In this document: positions 26,998-34,707 of the stretch, one piece after another | How the letters are laid out: each line of letters starts with the position of its first letter | How positions within the stretch are numbered: the first letter of the stretch is position 1 | Origin: Paenibacillus sp. V4I7 | Lineage (GTDB): Bacteria > Bacillota > Bacilli > Paenibacillales > NBRC-103111 | NCBI RefSeq assembly: GCF_030817275.1 | Contig: NZ_JAUSZD010000002.1 | Location: 744,001 to 808,000 of the forward strand | Direction: 5' to 3' | Length of the DNA: 64,000 nucleotides | Position numbers and translations under genes: made by a program | The notes under the pieces: generated by a model | What the model was told of the DNA's origin: nothing | The model's database searches: none | What the model saw: only the letters and a program-made list of their open reading frames with translations

Positions 26998-27094
26998 CGG
27001 TAGCTGGCTGACATTTTGGACATTCACAGAATGCCATTTTAGTCCCTGTAGCTTTGCGTCACCACTTTTCAGTGGTTTTGCCTTTATCGTACCG
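26998..27094 (-). promoter_or_regulatory. Cyclic-di-GMP-I (GEMM-I) riboswitch
   Basis: Read on the minus strand, the leader contains the conserved GEMM-I landmarks in order: AAAGGCAAAACC, a stem ACCACT/AGTGGT closed by a GAAA tetraloop, GTGACGCAAAGC, then GGGACTAAAATGG as tetraloop-receptor side, a variable GCATTC/GAATGT hairpin, and GTCAGCCAGCTACCG. The outer stem closes as CGGTA (27090-27094) with TACCG (26998-27002). CCTCC at 26993-26997, immediately downstream, can pair with the GGAGG of the ribosome binding site (within 26964-26970). No terminator is seen, so control is likely translational. Confidence 0.92.
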
Positions 27095-27175
27095 ATTTAT
27101 GTTTGTAAGAAAACTATATCATATTTACCGATTGAGTTTCCATTAATTACATTATTCGAAGGATGGTTGAAGCAT

Positions 27176-27349
27176 ATGTCCGTCAAGTCCAATCAAATTC
27201 CAAGCATTTCTTATGAATTAGATATCGTAAAAGTTGCTAACTCTCTCGGAATTGATCAAGATCGCTTATTGGCTTATGTGTATGCAAACTCGGATTCGAA
27301 GAAACAATATGAGGTAAAGGAAACCTTTCCCGATTATAAGAGTGGTTGA
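27176..27349 (+). CDS. Small hypothetical protein
   Basis: 57-residue soluble protein from ATG 27176, with GAAGGATGG about ten bases upstream. I see no known motif. The composition is ordinary (SYELDIVKVANSLGIDQDR; ends DYKSG) and two helices are likely. It is divergent from the riboswitch-controlled small gene. It could be spurious, since its 5' neighbour region is the riboswitch read backwards. Confidence 0.4.
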   Translation: MSVKSNQIPSISYELDIVKVANSLGIDQDRLLAYVYANSDSKKQYEVKETFPDYKSG

Positions 27350-27418
27350 TCATATAAAAAAAGGCATACTTACTTTCTGGGACATTTGCTCTAAGCGGTA
27401 TTCAGAACGAAATTCATA

Positions 27419-27444
27419 CTTCCATTGGATTTTTCCAATGGAAG
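27419..27444. repeat. Perfect hairpin repeat, family also at 38.5 kb
   Basis: CTTCCATTGGA, loop TTTT, TCCAATGGAAG: perfect 11-base arms. The surrounding 27405-27490 segment, read on the minus strand, also matches the 38.48-38.67 kb region (CAGCTCCCACTT ahead of the hairpin, AAGTATGAATTTCGTTCTGA after it), so this is a dispersed repeat in opposite orientation at two sites. Confidence 0.85.
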
Positions 27445-27551
27445 TAGCAGACAGATTGCGAATACTTAAAGTGGGAGCTGAACTTTTCAAAAAGTAGTCG
27501 AATATGTCTGAGAGATAAACAGTCCACGCAGAGTTTACCGACCTGTGACGC

Positions 27552-27735
27552 AATGATGAAAAGTATCGTTACAGCATTAAAATGATGATTGAGCTCCCTT
27601 GCAACGATGTAAAACATCGTTCCATCAACCTTTTATGAAAAGTTATTCGCCCAATCGCCCTCGTAACGATATAAAACATCGTTGCAGCAATCGTAATGCG
27701 ACCTCAACTTGAATCTAACGATGAAATACATCATT
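27552..27735. repeat. Four-copy degenerate hairpin array
   Basis: Cores at 27552-27570, 27603-27621, 27665-27683 and 27717-27735 share AACGATGTAAAACATCGTT and variants (8-base arms around AAA in the second copy), mostly followed by a CAGCA-like word. Start-to-start spacing is 51, 62 and 52 bases. The intervening segments are themselves related, so the unit is the whole ~51 bases and this is not a CRISPR. The function is unknown. Confidence 0.8.
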
Positions 27736-27779
27736 GCAGCAAAAGTTGCTGTGCAAAAAGTCGCCGAAGCTGACTGTGA

Positions 27780-28170
27780 GATAGGCCCGCGGTTCTTCAA
27801 TTTCTTGCTGACGATAAATACGTGCAACTTGAGCACTACTTTGTCGACGGCACCAAAATTGAAGCCAATGCCAATCGGTATACCTTTGTTTGGGGTATAG
27901 CCGTCCAGAAGTATGGAACGTCATTACCGATGTGTAAGTTGTGAAGGATGTCCGTTGAAACCGCAGTGCACGAAAGCTGCAGGCCAGCGTGAAGTCAAAG
28001 TGAGCATGAAGTATTTGTGTTTAAAAACCAGCCACGTGAGAAGCCCCGCAGCGAAGAAGGCTAGCGGTTCGAAAAGGTTCCTGCTTCGAGGCTTACCAAA
28101 GTAAGTCTGGAGGTCGGGTGGCTTCGCTTGCCCACATTCACTGTGGCGGTGGACACCAAAAACAAAGGAG
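27780..28170 (+). pseudogene. IS1182-family transposase remnant
   Basis: Translated pieces in several frames match IS1182-type transposases: FVDGTKIEANANRYTFVWG (27840-27896), then after a frame change RCVSCEGCPLKPQCTKAAG (27928-27984), a REKPRSEEG-like piece near 28040, and the C-terminal RFLLRGLPK / KVSLEVGWLRL (28070-28130). The N-terminal half and the middle (DDE) part are missing, so it is a long-dead fragment. It borders the hairpin array. No complete terminal inverted repeats were found. Confidence 0.8.
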
Positions 28171-28202
28171 CTAAGCACATACAAGCCGCTTAGCTCCTTT
28201 TT
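28164..28202. terminator. Terminator downstream of htpG
   Basis: AAAGGAGCTAAGC (28164-28176) pairs perfectly with GCTTAGCTCCTTT (28188-28200). T-rich flanks occur on both strands. It lies 85 bases past the htpG stop and just after the transposase remnant. Confidence 0.85.
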
Positions 28203-28286
28203 CATTCAAATATTCACTATTTTTAAACAATTGGATCTGTCCCACACATCTATAATGTTACTTTTGAGACAGCCCCTTTAATCGTA

Positions 28287-30167
28287 TTAAACCATGATTT
28301 TGCAGATATCGTTCGTGAATTCAACCGGATCTTGAAGAGGCAATCCTTCGATTAAGAGCGCTTGATTGTACAACAAAGCCGTATAAAGATTCAGCTTTTC
28401 TTTGTCTTTGTCAAAAGCGTCTTTTAAGGATACGAAAACTTCGTGATTGACGTTGATTTCCAGTACCTTCTCAGCCTTAACGTTAGGATTATTCGGCATG
28501 GCATTTAAGATTTTTTCCATTTCGATCGTCACATCGCCGTCCGTCGATAAGCACACAGGATGCTTTTTAAGACGTTTGGATGCTTTTACATTTGTAACTT
28601 TGCCTGACAATAGGTCTTTCATATAATCGAAAAGCTCTTTGTTGTCATTTTTGTCAGCTTCTGTTTCCGTTTGGTTGTCATCCACTTCAATACCAAGATC
28701 GCCGCTTGAAACGGATTTAAATTCTTTCTCTTTGTAGGTCATGATCATTTTGATCGCGAACTCATCGATATCATCGGTGAAGTACAAAATTTCATAGCCT
28801 TTATCCGTGACGAGCTCTGTTTGTGGAAGCTTATCAATTCTTTCCATCGATTCTCCAGAAGCGTAGTAAATATACTTCTGATCTTCCGGCATTCTTGCCA
28901 CATATTCGTCCAGCGTAACCAGCTTTTTCTCCTTAGAGGAATGGAACATCAATAGATCCTGCAAGAGGTCCTTATGGCTTCCGTAGTCGCTGTAGACACC
29001 GAATTTAAGCTGTCGGCCGAAGGATTTGTAGAATTGCTCATACTTCTCTCTTTCGTCCTTCAGCAGGCTTTGCAGCTGGCCTTTGATCTTGCTCGAAATG
29101 TTTTTGGCAATTAGCTTCAACTGACGGTCATGCTGCAGCATTTCTCTGGAAATATTAAGCGATAGACTTTCTGAATCAACCATTCCTTTAACGAAGCTGA
29201 AGTAGTCAGGAAGCAGGTCCGCACATTTGTTCATGATCAATACGCCATTGGCGTAGAGCTCTAAGCCCTTTTCATACTCTTTAGAATAATAGTCAAAAGG
29301 AATATTTTCCGGGATAAAGAGGATAGCTTGATAGACTACAGCACCATCTGCGCTAACGTGAATATGTTTGAGCGGCTTGTCGAAGCCGTAATGTTTCTCG
29401 TGATAGAACTTCTCGTAATCTTCCGGAGTCAGTTCACTTTTGTTTTTTCTCCAGATTGGAACCATGCTGTTGACATGCTGCTCTTCTTGGTAATCCTCGA
29501 AGTCGCTTTCGCTGCCTTCTTTCAGCCTTTTTCCGGTAATGTCCATTTTAATCGGGTAACGAATGAAATCGGAATACTTTTTGATGATTGCTTTTAAACG
29601 ATACTCGTCTAAAAACTCATCGAAGTTCTCATCTTCTGTATTATCCTTAATTTTCAGGATGATCTCTGTGCCCACTTCGTCTTTCTCCGCCGTTTCGATC
29701 GTGTAGCCATCAGCGCCAGTGGACTCCCACTTGTAAGCAACATCGCTGCCTAAAGCTCTACTAATTACGGTTACGACATCTGCAACCATAAACGCTGAAT
29801 AGAAGCCAACACCGAACTGGCCGATGATATTGTGACCGTCTTTTGCTTCATTTTCTTTCTTAAAGGCCAAAGATCCGCTCTTCGCAATGATCCCCAGGTT
29901 ATTCTCCAAATCTTCCTTCGTCATACCAATACCCGTATCACGCAGTGTAAGTGTGCGATTCGTTTTGTCGGCCATCACTTTAATGAAATAACTATCTTTG
30001 TCAAAAACTAACGTGTCATCGGTTAAAGCTTTGTAGTAAATTTTGTCGATAGCATCGCTAGCATTGGAGATAAGCTCTCTTAGAAATATCTCTCTTTGCG
30101 TATAAATCGAATTGATCATCATTTCCAATAAGCGCTTGGATTCAGCTTGAAACTGTTTCTTTTCCAA
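28287..30167 (-). CDS. htpG: Molecular chaperone HtpG (Hsp90)
   Basis: ATP-dependent chaperone of 626 residues. The N-terminal GHKL ATPase domain shows [27 protein letters not shown] and [13 protein letters not shown]; the middle domain has [14 protein letters not shown]; the C-terminal dimerisation domain ends NDICKIMV. I chose the TTG at 30167, seven bases after AAAGGAGATC, which matches the N-terminus of Bacillus HtpG ([13 protein letters not shown]). A CIRCE element lies in its leader, pointing to HrcA control, unlike B. subtilis htpG, which is not in the HrcA regulon. Confidence 0.97.
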   Translation of the reverse strand: MEKKQFQAESKRLLEMMINSIYTQREIFLRELISNASDAIDKIYYKALTDDTLVFDKDSYFIKVMADKTNRTLTLRDTGIGMTKEDLENNLGIIAKSGSLAFKKENEAKDGHNIIGQFGVGFYSAFMVADVVTVISRALGSDVAYKWESTGADGYTIETAEKDEVGTEIILKIKDNTEDENFDEFLDEYRLKAIIKKYSDFIRYPIKMDITGKRLKEGSESDFEDYQEEQHVNSMVPIWRKNKSELTPEDYEKFYHEKHYGFDKPLKHIHVSADGAVVYQAILFIPENIPFDYYSKEYEKGLELYANGVLIMNKCADLLPDYFSFVKGMVDSESLSLNISREMLQHDRQLKLIAKNISSKIKGQLQSLLKDEREKYEQFYKSFGRQLKFGVYSDYGSHKDLLQDLLMFHSSKEKKLVTLDEYVARMPEDQKYIYYASGESMERIDKLPQTELVTDKGYEILYFTDDIDEFAIKMIMTYKEKEFKSVSSGDLGIEVDDNQTETEADKNDNKELFDYMKDLLSGKVTNVKASKRLKKHPVCLSTDGDVTIEMEKILNAMPNNPNVKAEKVLEINVNHEVFVSLKDAFDKDKEKLNLYTALLYNQALLIEGLPLQDPVEFTNDICKIMV

Positions 30168-30213
30168 TGGGAGATCTCCTTTCAAATATGTAGAAATTAG
30201 TCAGAGATGATTA

Positions 30214-30240
30214 TTAGCACTCTCAGTCTTCGAGTGCCAT
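30214..30240 (-). promoter_or_regulatory. CIRCE element (HrcA operator) of htpG
   Basis: TTAGCACTC-N9-GAGTGCCAT on the + strand is the CIRCE inverted repeat (consensus TTAGCACTC-N9-GAGTGCTAA) with two mismatches in one arm and the exact 9-base spacer. It starts 8 bases downstream of the htpG -10 box, the usual position for HrcA repression. Confidence 0.9.
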
Positions 30241-30247
30241 CCCTATC

Positions 30248-30276
30248 TTTATAACACTCCTAATTTTCAATGTCAA
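30248..30276 (-). promoter_or_regulatory. Sigma-A promoter of htpG
   Basis: On the minus strand: TTGACA (30271-30276), exactly 17 bases, TATAAA (30248-30253). A near-consensus vegetative promoter directly ahead of the CIRCE element. Confidence 0.88.
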
Positions 30277-30309
30277 TATTTCATGCGATATGAGCTTCAA
30301 GCAACTTTG

Positions 30310-30657
30310 CTATGAGCTTATCGCACCATTAAAAGCTTTTACGACTTTCTTAGGAGCTACAAGGCTCCAGGCTAGCGTAAGCATATTACGACATTCCTGA
30401 GGATGGATACGATCCAATCGAATAATCATAAAGGCTAAGTTTTGGAAGCTGTCTGGCATCTGATAAACATCAGGATCCATCATGGTGTAAGCCGGTCGAT
30501 CTTCTTTGGTCGTTTTAATCACGAGTGACACACCATCTGGTTGGATAACCGCAAAAATTTTGCTGCGTACACGAAAGGAAGGTTTTTCCCAATGGTCATG
30601 TTCTTCCGTTTCCGGTAATGACAGCGCGAAGCTTCTAATTTCATCAGCAGTAACCAT
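30310..30657 (-). CDS. MmcQ/YjbR family protein
   Basis: 115-residue protein of the MmcQ/YjbR DNA-binding-like family, recognised by LSLPETEEHDHWEKPSFRV, IFAVIQPDGVSLVIK and the C-terminal helix pair. The biochemical role of the family is poorly defined. ATG 30657 follows GAGGGAAG. It lies 16 bases after the NAD-binding protein gene, and both probably form one unit with the upstream hxlR-type regulator. Confidence 0.85.
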   Translation of the reverse strand: MVTADEIRSFALSLPETEEHDHWEKPSFRVRSKIFAVIQPDGVSLVIKTTKEDRPAYTMMDPDVYQMPDSFQNLAFMIIRLDRIHPQECRNMLTLAWSLVAPKKVVKAFNGAISS

Positions 30658-30673
30658 GATCTTCCCTCGATTC

Positions 30674-31333
30674 TCAAATGAGATTGATATCCCTGCCCTC
30701 AATAATTGATTTTGGATAACCTTGCTTGGCAATTTTGATCATTGCGCGTCCGATCTTTTCTGAAGTCGTAACCGAATTCGGGAACCATTTTTCTAACAAA
30801 GGGTAGAGAGGTTTCGTTATGGTGTAAATGCTTTGGTATAGTTTAGTCTTGGACTTGACGCCGTGCAATGGAAGAATACCTCCTGGACGGAACATGTAAG
30901 CCGCCTTAAAAGGAAGCTTTAGCAAATCATTCTCCGTTTTTCCCTTCACCCGTGCCCACATACTGCGGCCATTTTCCGTACTATCGGTTCCCATTCCAGT
31001 TACATAGAAGAACGACATGTTAGGGTTCAATCTCACTAATGTCTCAGCAACATGCATGGTAATATCATAGGTTATTGCCCGATAGCGGTCTTCGGTCATA
31101 CCCGCGGAAGAGACACCAAGACAGAAAAAACAGGCATCGAAGCCCGACAGTTTATGCTCAATGTCAGATAGATCCAGAAGATTAGCTTGTACCTGTTCGT
31201 GCAATTTGGGATGTTTCTGACCGGTGGTGTTTCTACCTACAGCTAGTACACTTTGAACTTGAGGATCGAGGAGGCATTCGCGCAGCACGCTTTGTCCGAC
31301 CATACCCGTAGCTCCGAAAAGAAGGACGTTCAA
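30674..31333 (-). CDS. NAD(P)-binding atypical SDR protein
   Basis: 219-residue Rossmann-fold protein similar to NAD(P)H-binding / HTATIP2-like proteins: LLFGATGMVGQSVL at the N-terminus, FFCLGVSSAG, SFFYVTGMGTDS, MWARVKGKTENDLL (YxxxK region replaced by VKGKTE) and FRPGGILPL. I chose the TTG at 31333, which has GAAAGGTG upstream and gives the family-typical start; ATG 31357 lacks an RBS. It is likely co-transcribed with the HxlR regulator. Substrate unknown. Confidence 0.8.
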   Translation of the reverse strand: MNVLLFGATGMVGQSVLRECLLDPQVQSVLAVGRNTTGQKHPKLHEQVQANLLDLSDIEHKLSGFDACFFCLGVSSAGMTEDRYRAITYDITMHVAETLVRLNPNMSFFYVTGMGTDSTENGRSMWARVKGKTENDLLKLPFKAAYMFRPGGILPLHGVKSKTKLYQSIYTITKPLYPLLEKWFPNSVTTSEKIGRAMIKIAKQGYPKSIIEGRDINLI

Positions 31334-31377
31334 ATCTAACACACCTTTCACTTTCATTTGATTTGACCGAATCTTCG

Positions 31378-31710
31378 TTAGGGGTTATTGCTTTCCCATC
31401 TCTTGGCCCATTTATCCATCTCTTTCAGAGCGGTCTGAAAATCAATTCCTTTTTCCGTCAATGAATATTCGACCATTATGGGTACAGTTGGAGTTACTTG
31501 ACGGAGAACAATCCCGTTTTGCTCTAAATGCCGCAGCACATCCGTTAAGGATTGTGTCTTGACGATCGCTAAATCTCTATGAAGCTGTTTAAATCGTTTG
31601 GGGCCTTTAGATAGCTCCGCGATCACTAGGAAGGCCCATTTGGCACCAAGTATAGTCAATACGGAACAGATGTTAGAGAAGTCATGCACATCTTCTTGTA
31701 ATGGTTCCAT
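31378..31710 (-). CDS. HxlR family transcriptional regulator
   Basis: 110-residue winged-helix regulator. HxlR features are ILGAKWAFLVIAEL, RFKQLHRDLAIVKTQSLTDVLRHLEQ and YSLTEKGIDF. RBS GAAGGTGA. It is divergent from an MFS transporter, with a long palindrome midway (31744-31774), the layout expected of a repressor controlling its neighbour and itself. HxlR members often respond to reactive electrophiles or aldehydes; here the signal is unknown. Confidence 0.92.
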   Translation of the reverse strand: MEPLQEDVHDFSNICSVLTILGAKWAFLVIAELSKGPKRFKQLHRDLAIVKTQSLTDVLRHLEQNGIVLRQVTPTVPIMVEYSLTEKGIDFQTALKEMDKWAKRWESNNP

Positions 31711-31743
31711 GTGGCTTCACCTTCTTACTTATAGTTAGTTAGT

Positions 31744-31774
31744 CAAAATACTTGGATAATGTCCAAATATTTTG
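31744..31774. promoter_or_regulatory. Probable HxlR operator
   Basis: CAAAATACTTGGA-N5-TCCAAATATTTTG: 13-base arms with one mismatch, centred between the divergent hxlR-type gene and the MFS gene. Confidence 0.65.
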
Positions 31775-31849
31775 CCTTCTTACATTATTATCGTAACCTT
31801 ATTATACTTCAATAAAACGATCACGGAATAGCAGAAAGGAATGAATCGA

Positions 31850-33019
31850 ATGAATCGACTGTCTATCTACATCCTTGCCCTAGGGGTATTTCTAACGGCG
31901 ACCTCCGAATTGGTTGTTGCCGGAATTCTTCATGTCATTGCTGAAGACTTAAACATTTCTATCGCTCTAGCGGGGCAGCTAATCACAGCCTATTCTCTTG
32001 CGTTTGCGATTGGAACCCCCATCATTGTGTCCCTTACTTCCCGGATGGGGCGTAGGAAAGTGCTGCTAGGCTCATTGGCTGTATTTATCTTGGGTTGCTT
32101 GGTTTCTTTTGGGAGTTCGGAGATTTCGGTCTTGATGGTTTCTCGTATTATTCTTGGGGTAAGCGCAGGCGTTTACCTTGTCGTAGTGTTTGGTGCGGTT
32201 GCCAAATTAGTGCCTGCTGAGAAACTAGGAAGTGCGATCGGCACGATCGTGCTTGGGTTTAGCAGCGCTATGATATTAGGGGTCCCGATTGGAATTGCCA
32301 TCACCAATTGGTGGAGTTGGCAAGCCATTTTCATTATTTTAGGCTTATTCAGCCTGTTAATTACATTTATAATCTTCCGCCTTCTTCCAGAGATCGAAGG
32401 GGACGCTCCGGTTCCGTTCGGGCAGCAATTTAAAGTGTTGGGAAGTCTCGTCATCGTAAGCGGTTTGTTCCTCACCTTTTTTAGGGAATCGGGTAATTCG
32501 ATTTTATTTACGTATCTGACGCCATTTATACAAGACGTTCTACATTTGAAGGCCTCCAATATAAGCATCATTATGCTTGTTTTCGGTATTTTTGGAGCTA
32601 TCGGTTCTCGTTTAGGCGGTTATGGTGTTGATAGATGGGGAGCGGCTCGCGTCATTACGCTAAGTATTATCGTTCATGTAGCAGCTCTAGCTCTACTGCC
32701 TTTTTTTGTAGAATCATTAGTTATCAGTCTAATGTTAATCGCTCTTATGGTGTTCTCCATGTTCGTGACCGGTCCAGCAATCCAAACGTATTTTATTCAA
32801 CAAGCGCCGCTGTCATCCAATCTCGTTCTCAGTTTGAATACATCCATCATTCATTTGGGATTAGCGGTGGGAGCTGGAGCGGGGGGAGTGATGGCGAACG
32901 CGACTTCGACAGTCTTCTATCATCCATGGATGGCAAGCATGATAGTGGCGCTCGGGTTGGCGGCAGCCTTCCTCAGTTTTAGGGTGGGGAAGAAGGTTCA
33001 CAGTTATAGTCCTGAATGA
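31850..33019 (+). CDS. MFS transporter, DHA1-type efflux family
   Basis: 389-residue, 12-helix major facilitator protein. The loop 2-3 motif A is SLTSRMGRRKVLL and motif C-like antiporter sequence SSAMILGVPIG follows in TM5. It resembles AraJ/YdhP-type drug or sugar efflux proteins. I start it at ATG 31850, nine bases after GAAAGGA; the ATG at 31841 abuts the RBS. It is likely controlled by the divergent HxlR regulator. The substrate cannot be assigned. Confidence 0.9.
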   Translation: MNRLSIYILALGVFLTATSELVVAGILHVIAEDLNISIALAGQLITAYSLAFAIGTPIIVSLTSRMGRRKVLLGSLAVFILGCLVSFGSSEISVLMVSRIILGVSAGVYLVVVFGAVAKLVPAEKLGSAIGTIVLGFSSAMILGVPIGIAITNWWSWQAIFIILGLFSLLITFIIFRLLPEIEGDAPVPFGQQFKVLGSLVIVSGLFLTFFRESGNSILFTYLTPFIQDVLHLKASNISIIMLVFGIFGAIGSRLGGYGVDRWGAARVITLSIIVHVAALALLPFFVESLVISLMLIALMVFSMFVTGPAIQTYFIQQAPLSSNLVLSLNTSIIHLGLAVGAGAGGVMANATSTVFYHPWMASMIVALGLAAAFLSFRVGKKVHSYSPE

Positions 33020-33028
33020 TTCTTGCCC

Positions 33029-33199
33029 TCCGCTACTCATAATGTCTCCGCAGCGGCACAAGAGCAGTTGGCATCTGTGGAAGAAATCGCAGCGTCCTCA
33101 GAGTCATTATCTAATATGGCTATTGAGCTTCAAGAGATAAATGAAAAATTTAAACATAACACAAAACAAGGACAACCTTTAATGGGTTGTCCTTGTTAA
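33029..33199 (+). pseudogene. C-terminal fragment of a methyl-accepting chemotaxis protein
   Basis: In the same frame, right after the MFS stop, the sequence encodes VSAAAQEQLASVEEIAASSESL and SNMAIELQEINEKFK-like residues (given here in two pieces), the typical extreme C-terminus of MCP signalling domains. The rest of the receptor is absent and no start exists. It is a remnant left by deletion. Confidence 0.8.
33165..33199. terminator. Bidirectional terminator
   Basis: A perfect 13-base stem AACAAGGACAACC / GGTTGTCCTTGTT (33165-33177 with 33185-33197), followed by AAATATTTTT. It separates the MCP remnant and MFS gene from the convergent TerD-VWA gene and was probably the original MCP terminator. 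Confidence 0.88.
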
Positions 33200-33205
33200 A
33201 TATTT

Positions 33206-34465
33206 TTAATTCCGAATAATTCTTTTGGCCGTTGCCTCTTTAAGCCATAAAGGGAATTCATTCAATAGAAGATTATATAGCGTTTCATCAGAAATCGAAG
33301 CAATATCTTCAATGTGAATAAAATTAGCGTTATCTACGATTCGTCCTTCCATCGTGTCCAACTGCTTCAGCACATCAAAATCAGAATCGCCAATGCCTAC
33401 GAATTGCCAAAAAATCGGTTGTACGGAAGATTCGGTGATGACTTTCTTGATGGGTTTTACGACACCGCCGTCATTGATGAATACCATAAATACGGGTATA
33501 GAGGAGTCTTCTTCAACGGTATATTTACGAATCACGTCCTGCATGACGGGCGGCTCATTATTCCGGCCAAACTTATGTATCGTCTTGTTATTCATAATAT
33601 GCTTCTGTACATAGTGCTCGAAATCATCCTCCGTAGCGGAAGGCAATCTGCTGAATTCGTTGTCGTAGATCCAGACGTCTAGTGTCCCATTATCATCAAA
33701 CTTACAAGCGACAGCCAGTATGCGCTCCACCACTTCCTGAACCGTTCCGTTCTTGTACAACGTCTGCATTGATCCTGAGATATCGAGAACTAAGCCTACT
33801 CTGGCGGTAAAGTTGGTCAACTTTTTCTTTTCCAATGTGATCTGAACGATTTTCTTACGTAAATCGATAGACGATAAGATCGTTTTCTCCGCTGCTGCAG
33901 CCACTTCTTGCTCATCTTCCTCAGCGATCTCAAGTCCGAAATTCGTGCACAATGCCGCTAATCCTCCATAAAATCCGCTTCCAATTGCGTTGAATCTCCA
34001 TTCCCCATTGTGACTGTATAACTCGCCGACTACAATTGCTGTCTCCTTGGAAAGATCTGAACCATATTCAAACCGGAATATTTCTTCACCATTATCGACA
34101 TTACCGAGTCGTAAATAGGAATTCGATATATCCTTCATCATATGTCCATGCTTCTCGCCCTCGTGAATCGTTAGGGTAAAAGCCATTTTCGCAACGCTCT
34201 TCGGGAGCTTGGACAAAGAGATGCTGAATGCTTCCTTGTCTATGCCATTTATTTGTTTATGATTCACTGCTCCGCTATGCGCAGATGGATTGCCGTAAAA
34301 TATAAAATCCTCATCCCGTTCGCATCGGCTATTTTCCGACAACATAAAACAGGCAGCATCAATGTTCATTGCGGCAACTGACGATGTCCACCCGAATTGC
34401 AGGATAAGGTTAGATAGACCTGTTCCTTTTGTGATATCAATTTTTTGTCCTTTCAACAGTAACAT
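33206..34465 (-). CDS. TerD-VWA fusion protein (TerF-like)
   Basis: 419 residues. The first ~190 are a TerD-type calcium-binding domain (LQFGWTSS, DEDFIFYGNP, FTLTIHEG, FRFEYGSDLSKETAIVVGEL with its acidic ligands). The last ~220 are a von Willebrand A domain with an intact MIDAS: VGLVLDISGSMQ, then DVWIYDN and FINDGG. This matches TerF of tellurium-resistance/stress clusters. GAGGAGATG precedes the ATG. No terZABCDE genes are nearby, so it is a stand-alone copy. The likely role is in stress or metal-ion-dependent surface complexes; the function is not established. Confidence 0.88.
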   Translation of the reverse strand: MLLLKGQKIDITKGTGLSNLILQFGWTSSVAAMNIDAACFMLSENSRCERDEDFIFYGNPSAHSGAVNHKQINGIDKEAFSISLSKLPKSVAKMAFTLTIHEGEKHGHMMKDISNSYLRLGNVDNGEEIFRFEYGSDLSKETAIVVGELYSHNGEWRFNAIGSGFYGGLAALCTNFGLEIAEEDEQEVAAAAEKTILSSIDLRKKIVQITLEKKKLTNFTARVGLVLDISGSMQTLYKNGTVQEVVERILAVACKFDDNGTLDVWIYDNEFSRLPSATEDDFEHYVQKHIMNNKTIHKFGRNNEPPVMQDVIRKYTVEEDSSIPVFMVFINDGGVVKPIKKVITESSVQPIFWQFVGIGDSDFDVLKQLDTMEGRIVDNANFIHIEDIASISDETLYNLLLNEFPLWLKEATAKRIIRN

Positions 34466-34545
34466 ATGTTCATCTCCTCAAATCATGGCCTTTAAATAAG
34501 CTGTCATTCAAAGCATGATATCTATTTTCGACCATTTACTACCGT

Positions 34546-34707
34546 TTACCTCTTGCTATCTTGCGCTACCTCGGCTGTGGCAACAACTAGCAGCTCGAAG
34601 CCGATCGGGATGAACAAAATGATAATAAGACCGTTCATTTTGGCAAACAGACTAAACCTGGGACCGACCCTTCTTTTGACAAACGCAATACCTCTTTGCA
34701 GCTCCAT
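34546..34707 (-). CDS. Small single-pass membrane protein
   Basis: 53-residue frame starting MELQRGIAFVKRRVGPRF, with one hydrophobic helix (about 25-43, NGLIIILFIPIGFELLVV) after a positive N-terminus, and ending in a polar tail. GGGGGGA lies 6 bases before the ATG at 34707. It is divergent from the ABC permease pair. No family recognised; it could be a real small protein or a fragment. Confidence 0.45.
   Translation of the reverse strand: MELQRGIAFVKRRVGPRFSLFAKMNGLIIILFIPIGFELLVVATAEVAQDSKR

Noticed and set aside
26906-27349. 147-codon + frame reading through the riboswitch region
   Set aside because: Its first 90 codons are the c-di-GMP riboswitch read backwards. Only the last 57 codons have a plausible start.
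27552-27735. CRISPR-like array (four ~26-base repeats with 25-36-base gaps)
   Set aside because: Repeats are degenerate and palindromic, the gaps resemble each other, and no cas genes are present. It is better described as a hairpin repeat.
27350-28286. Active insertion sequence
   Set aside because: The transposase is fragmentary and frame-shifted, and no terminal inverted repeats or target duplication could be found.
33206-34465. Tellurite-resistance operon
   Set aside because: Only one TerD-VWA gene is present; no terZABCDE partners flank it.
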